Source: Bacillota bacterium (GTDB taxonomy: Bacteria > Bacillota > Clostridia > Lachnospirales > Lachnospiraceae). Taken from it: DNA of 6,592 nucleotides. Position 1 is the first letter of the stretch. Every line of letters starts with the position of its first letter. Shown here piece by piece: positions 5,439 to 6,592 of this stretch. The notes beneath the pieces were generated by a model. The model made no database searches. It saw only the letters and a list, made by a program, of their open reading frames with translations, and had not been told where the DNA came from. The DNA is taken from the NCBI GenBank assembly GCA_023458855.1, contig JAEWWQ010000296.1, positions 1 to 6,592 of the forward strand, given 5' to 3'. A program made the position numbers and the translations under genes.

Positions 5439-6126
5439 ATTTAATCAAATTTTTGCTCTTATATTCACTTTCTTCCGGTAAACCTGCCTCAATAGCTGTC
5501 GCGAATTCAAAATCTTCCGGATAATTAATGTCAACCTGTTCTATTTTAGGTACTTCAATAATTTTAAAACTTTTTCCTATTCTTAATCCTGTCTCTAAAT
5601 GAATATCTCTTTTTATAGCATATAACCCCATTGTCTCAAACATTGTTTCTTTCAGATTAAAACTGTTAGGAATATGTTCTAAATCATACATAGGAATATT
5701 ACTTTCACTATCCCAAAGATAGTAATGCTCCTTTCCAACACAAACAATTGAATCGTAGTTATCTTCTAGAGCTTCCAGCGTTTTCTCTAATGTCTGTTTC
5801 GATAAGAATACCATTGGTGGCAAGTGTTGAATATATATATCGGCTTCAGGATAATTAGAAGTTTCCCACCTGAAAAAGCCATTTCCATCTGTTGCATTTG
5901 TTGCCAATTCATCCGGTCGCTTTAATGTTTTAAAGCCGTTTTCTTCTGCTATTTTCAGAATTTCCAGATCATCTGAATCTACCACGATATTTTCTTTTGG
6001 TAATACTTGTGCCAAATTATAACAGGCCCGTAAAAACATGGGTATACCACCAATTAATTTGAGATTCTTTTTTTGTACCCTGGAAGAACCACCTCTTGCA
6101 GGAACAAATGCCACTATTTTTTTCAT
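5437..6126 (-). CDS. CMP-sugar synthetase, NeuA-type acylneuraminate cytidylyltransferase family
   Basis: A 229-residue nucleotidyltransferase of the CMP-sialate synthetase group, which activates 2-keto-3-deoxy acids with CTP. The N-terminal VPARGGSSR (8-16) with KKN (19-21) is the CTP-binding signature of NeuA-like enzymes; KdsB enzymes have PARYxSTRLPGK instead. VVDSDD (48-53), KRPDELA (69-75) and VDINYPEDFEFA (198-209), with acidic residues for the metal, follow in the usual order. Odd: the segment that in NeuA reads like LQPTSPLR is here QHLPPMVFLS (100-109), without the Thr-Ser-Pro and Arg, so acceptor recognition is probably different. The size equals a single-domain synthetase without a C-terminal phosphatase or esterase; the phosphatase is supplied by the separate kdsC gene. 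The ATG at 6126 has AGGAG 10 nt upstream. It lies 16 nt after the isomerase gene and 11 nt before the synthase gene. The sugar acid is unknown. Confidence 0.85.
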   Translation of the reverse strand: MKKIVAFVPARGGSSRVQKKNLKLIGGIPMFLRACYNLAQVLPKENIVVDSDDLEILKIAEENGFKTLKRPDELATNATDGNGFFRWETSNYPEADIYIQHLPPMVFLSKQTLEKTLEALEDNYDSIVCVGKEHYYLWDSESNIPMYDLEHIPNSFNLKETMFETMGLYAIKRDIHLETGLRIGKSFKIIEVPKIEQVDINYPEDFEFATAIEAGLPEESEYKSKNLIK

Positions 6127-6142
6127 TTTATTCTTTCTCCTT

Positions 6143-6592
6143 TTATAAACCTATATGTAAATCAATTGCACCTATTAGAACATTCCCTTCCATTATCGGA
6201 ACCACTTCTATTCCCTTATGCTTTTTAGATAATAATACAAATAATTCTTCCATATTCATATCCTTTTGAATTACAAAAGGAGAATCATTCATTAATTTTT
6301 CAGCTTCTAGATTGAATACTTTTTGTTTATAATTTAGATAACTTTTTCTAATATCTCCATCTGTGATAATACCTTCAAACTTGTCTCCTGTTTCCACAAA
6401 AACAATCCCTAATCTAAATCTACTCATGCAATCAATGACATCAATAAATTTTGCATTCTTATTTACCATAGGGAGTTGTTGCTTTTTTATCATGTTTCGA
6501 GTCACTTTGATGTCTTGTTCGCTGGCATAGCGTAATGAATATATGCTCCTGCCTAATTCGGATGATCTATTTGCCAGATAAGACCCTGAAAC
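6143..6592 (-). CDS. KpsF/KdsD-type sugar-phosphate isomerase, C-terminal CBS part; gene runs off the right edge
   Basis: The frame is open from the right edge to TAA at 6145-6143, giving 149 visible residues; the start and the expected N-terminal SIS isomerase domain lie outside the window. The visible part begins with a linker containing ELGRSI, matching the LGR that joins SIS to CBS domains in arabinose-5-phosphate isomerases. A CBS pair follows: the first ends in EGIITDGDIRK (about 73-83), closely like the GIFTDGDLRR of KdsD, and the second ends in LIGAIDLHIGL, like the terminal LHMHDLL. Known family members interconvert ribulose-5-phosphate and arabinose-5-phosphate, the acceptor for Kdo-8-P synthase. 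As the first visible gene of the operon it would supply the sugar phosphate for the synthase two genes on. A GTG at 6505 is internal, not the start. Without the SIS domain, a related CBS protein cannot be fully excluded. Confidence 0.75.
   Translation of the reverse strand, partial: VSGSYLANRSSELGRSIYSLRYASEQDIKVTRNMIKKQQLPMVNKNAKFIDVIDCMSRFRLGIVFVETGDKFEGIITDGDIRKSYLNYKQKVFNLEAEKLMNDSPFVIQKDMNMEELFVLLSKKHKGIEVVPIMEGNVLIGAIDLHIGL

Noticed and set aside
4619..6126. A sialic, legionaminic or pseudaminic acid pathway
   Set aside because: The cytidylyltransferase resembles NeuA, but no NeuB-type synthase, UDP-sugar epimerase or aminotransferase is present, and the condensing enzyme is of the DAHP/Kdo-8-P synthase group.
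6143..6505. A stand-alone small CBS protein starting at 6505
   Set aside because: The codon there is GTG and the frame stays open to the window edge with KdsD-like linker sequence (ELGR), so this is the tail of a longer isomerase gene.
1..6592. Mobile elements, CRISPR arrays, tRNA or rRNA genes, riboswitches
   Set aside because: Nearly all of the window is coding on one strand with short gaps; no transposase, terminal repeats, repeat-spacer pattern or RNA gene signature was found.

Overview
This window is part of a bacterial surface-polysaccharide (capsule, exopolysaccharide or O-antigen-like) gene cluster. Every gene I can support is on the minus strand, so transcription runs from high to low coordinates. 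The two outermost genes are cut by the window edges. The short junctions, strong AAGGAG-type ribosome binding sites, one TTG start and AT-rich genes suggest a Bacillota host, perhaps a clostridial or Lachnospiraceae-like gut bacterium. That is an inference; no marker gene is present to prove it.

Right block (about 3506-6592, AT-rich): five genes spaced only 1-16 nt apart. They are the C-terminal part of a KpsF/KdsD-type sugar-phosphate isomerase, a NeuA-type CMP-sugar synthetase, a DAHP-synthase-type aldolase (TTG start), an RraA/HMG-aldolase-type protein and a KdsC-type HAD phosphatase. Together they match the Kdo pathway step for step: isomerase, PEP condensation, dephosphorylation, CMP activation. 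However, the synthase is not a classical KdsA and the cytidylyltransferase is not KdsB. I infer a pathway to a CMP-activated 3-deoxy-2-ulosonic acid of unknown identity, with an added pyruvate-aldolase-like enzyme. This is the most interesting part of the window.

Left block (about 784-3439, richer in G+C): a divergent RfbF-like nucleotidyltransferase with a broken nucleotide-binding signature, then a canonical glucose-1-phosphate cytidylyltransferase (rfbF) and CDP-glucose 4,6-dehydratase (rfbG). The last two convert glucose-1-phosphate to CDP-4-keto-6-deoxyglucose, the precursor of 3,6-dideoxyhexoses and related sugars. No later enzyme of that branch (such as RfbH) is visible.

Left edge: after a 125-nt gap holding a promoter-like sequence and a 9-bp inverted repeat comes the start of a NodB-fold polysaccharide deacetylase, probably a sugar N- or O-deacetylase for the same glycan. 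No glycosyltransferase, flippase, polymerase, RNA gene, insertion sequence or CRISPR array was seen. No gene-free stretch exceeds 300 bases; the longest gaps are 125 nt (659-783) and 66 nt (3440-3505).
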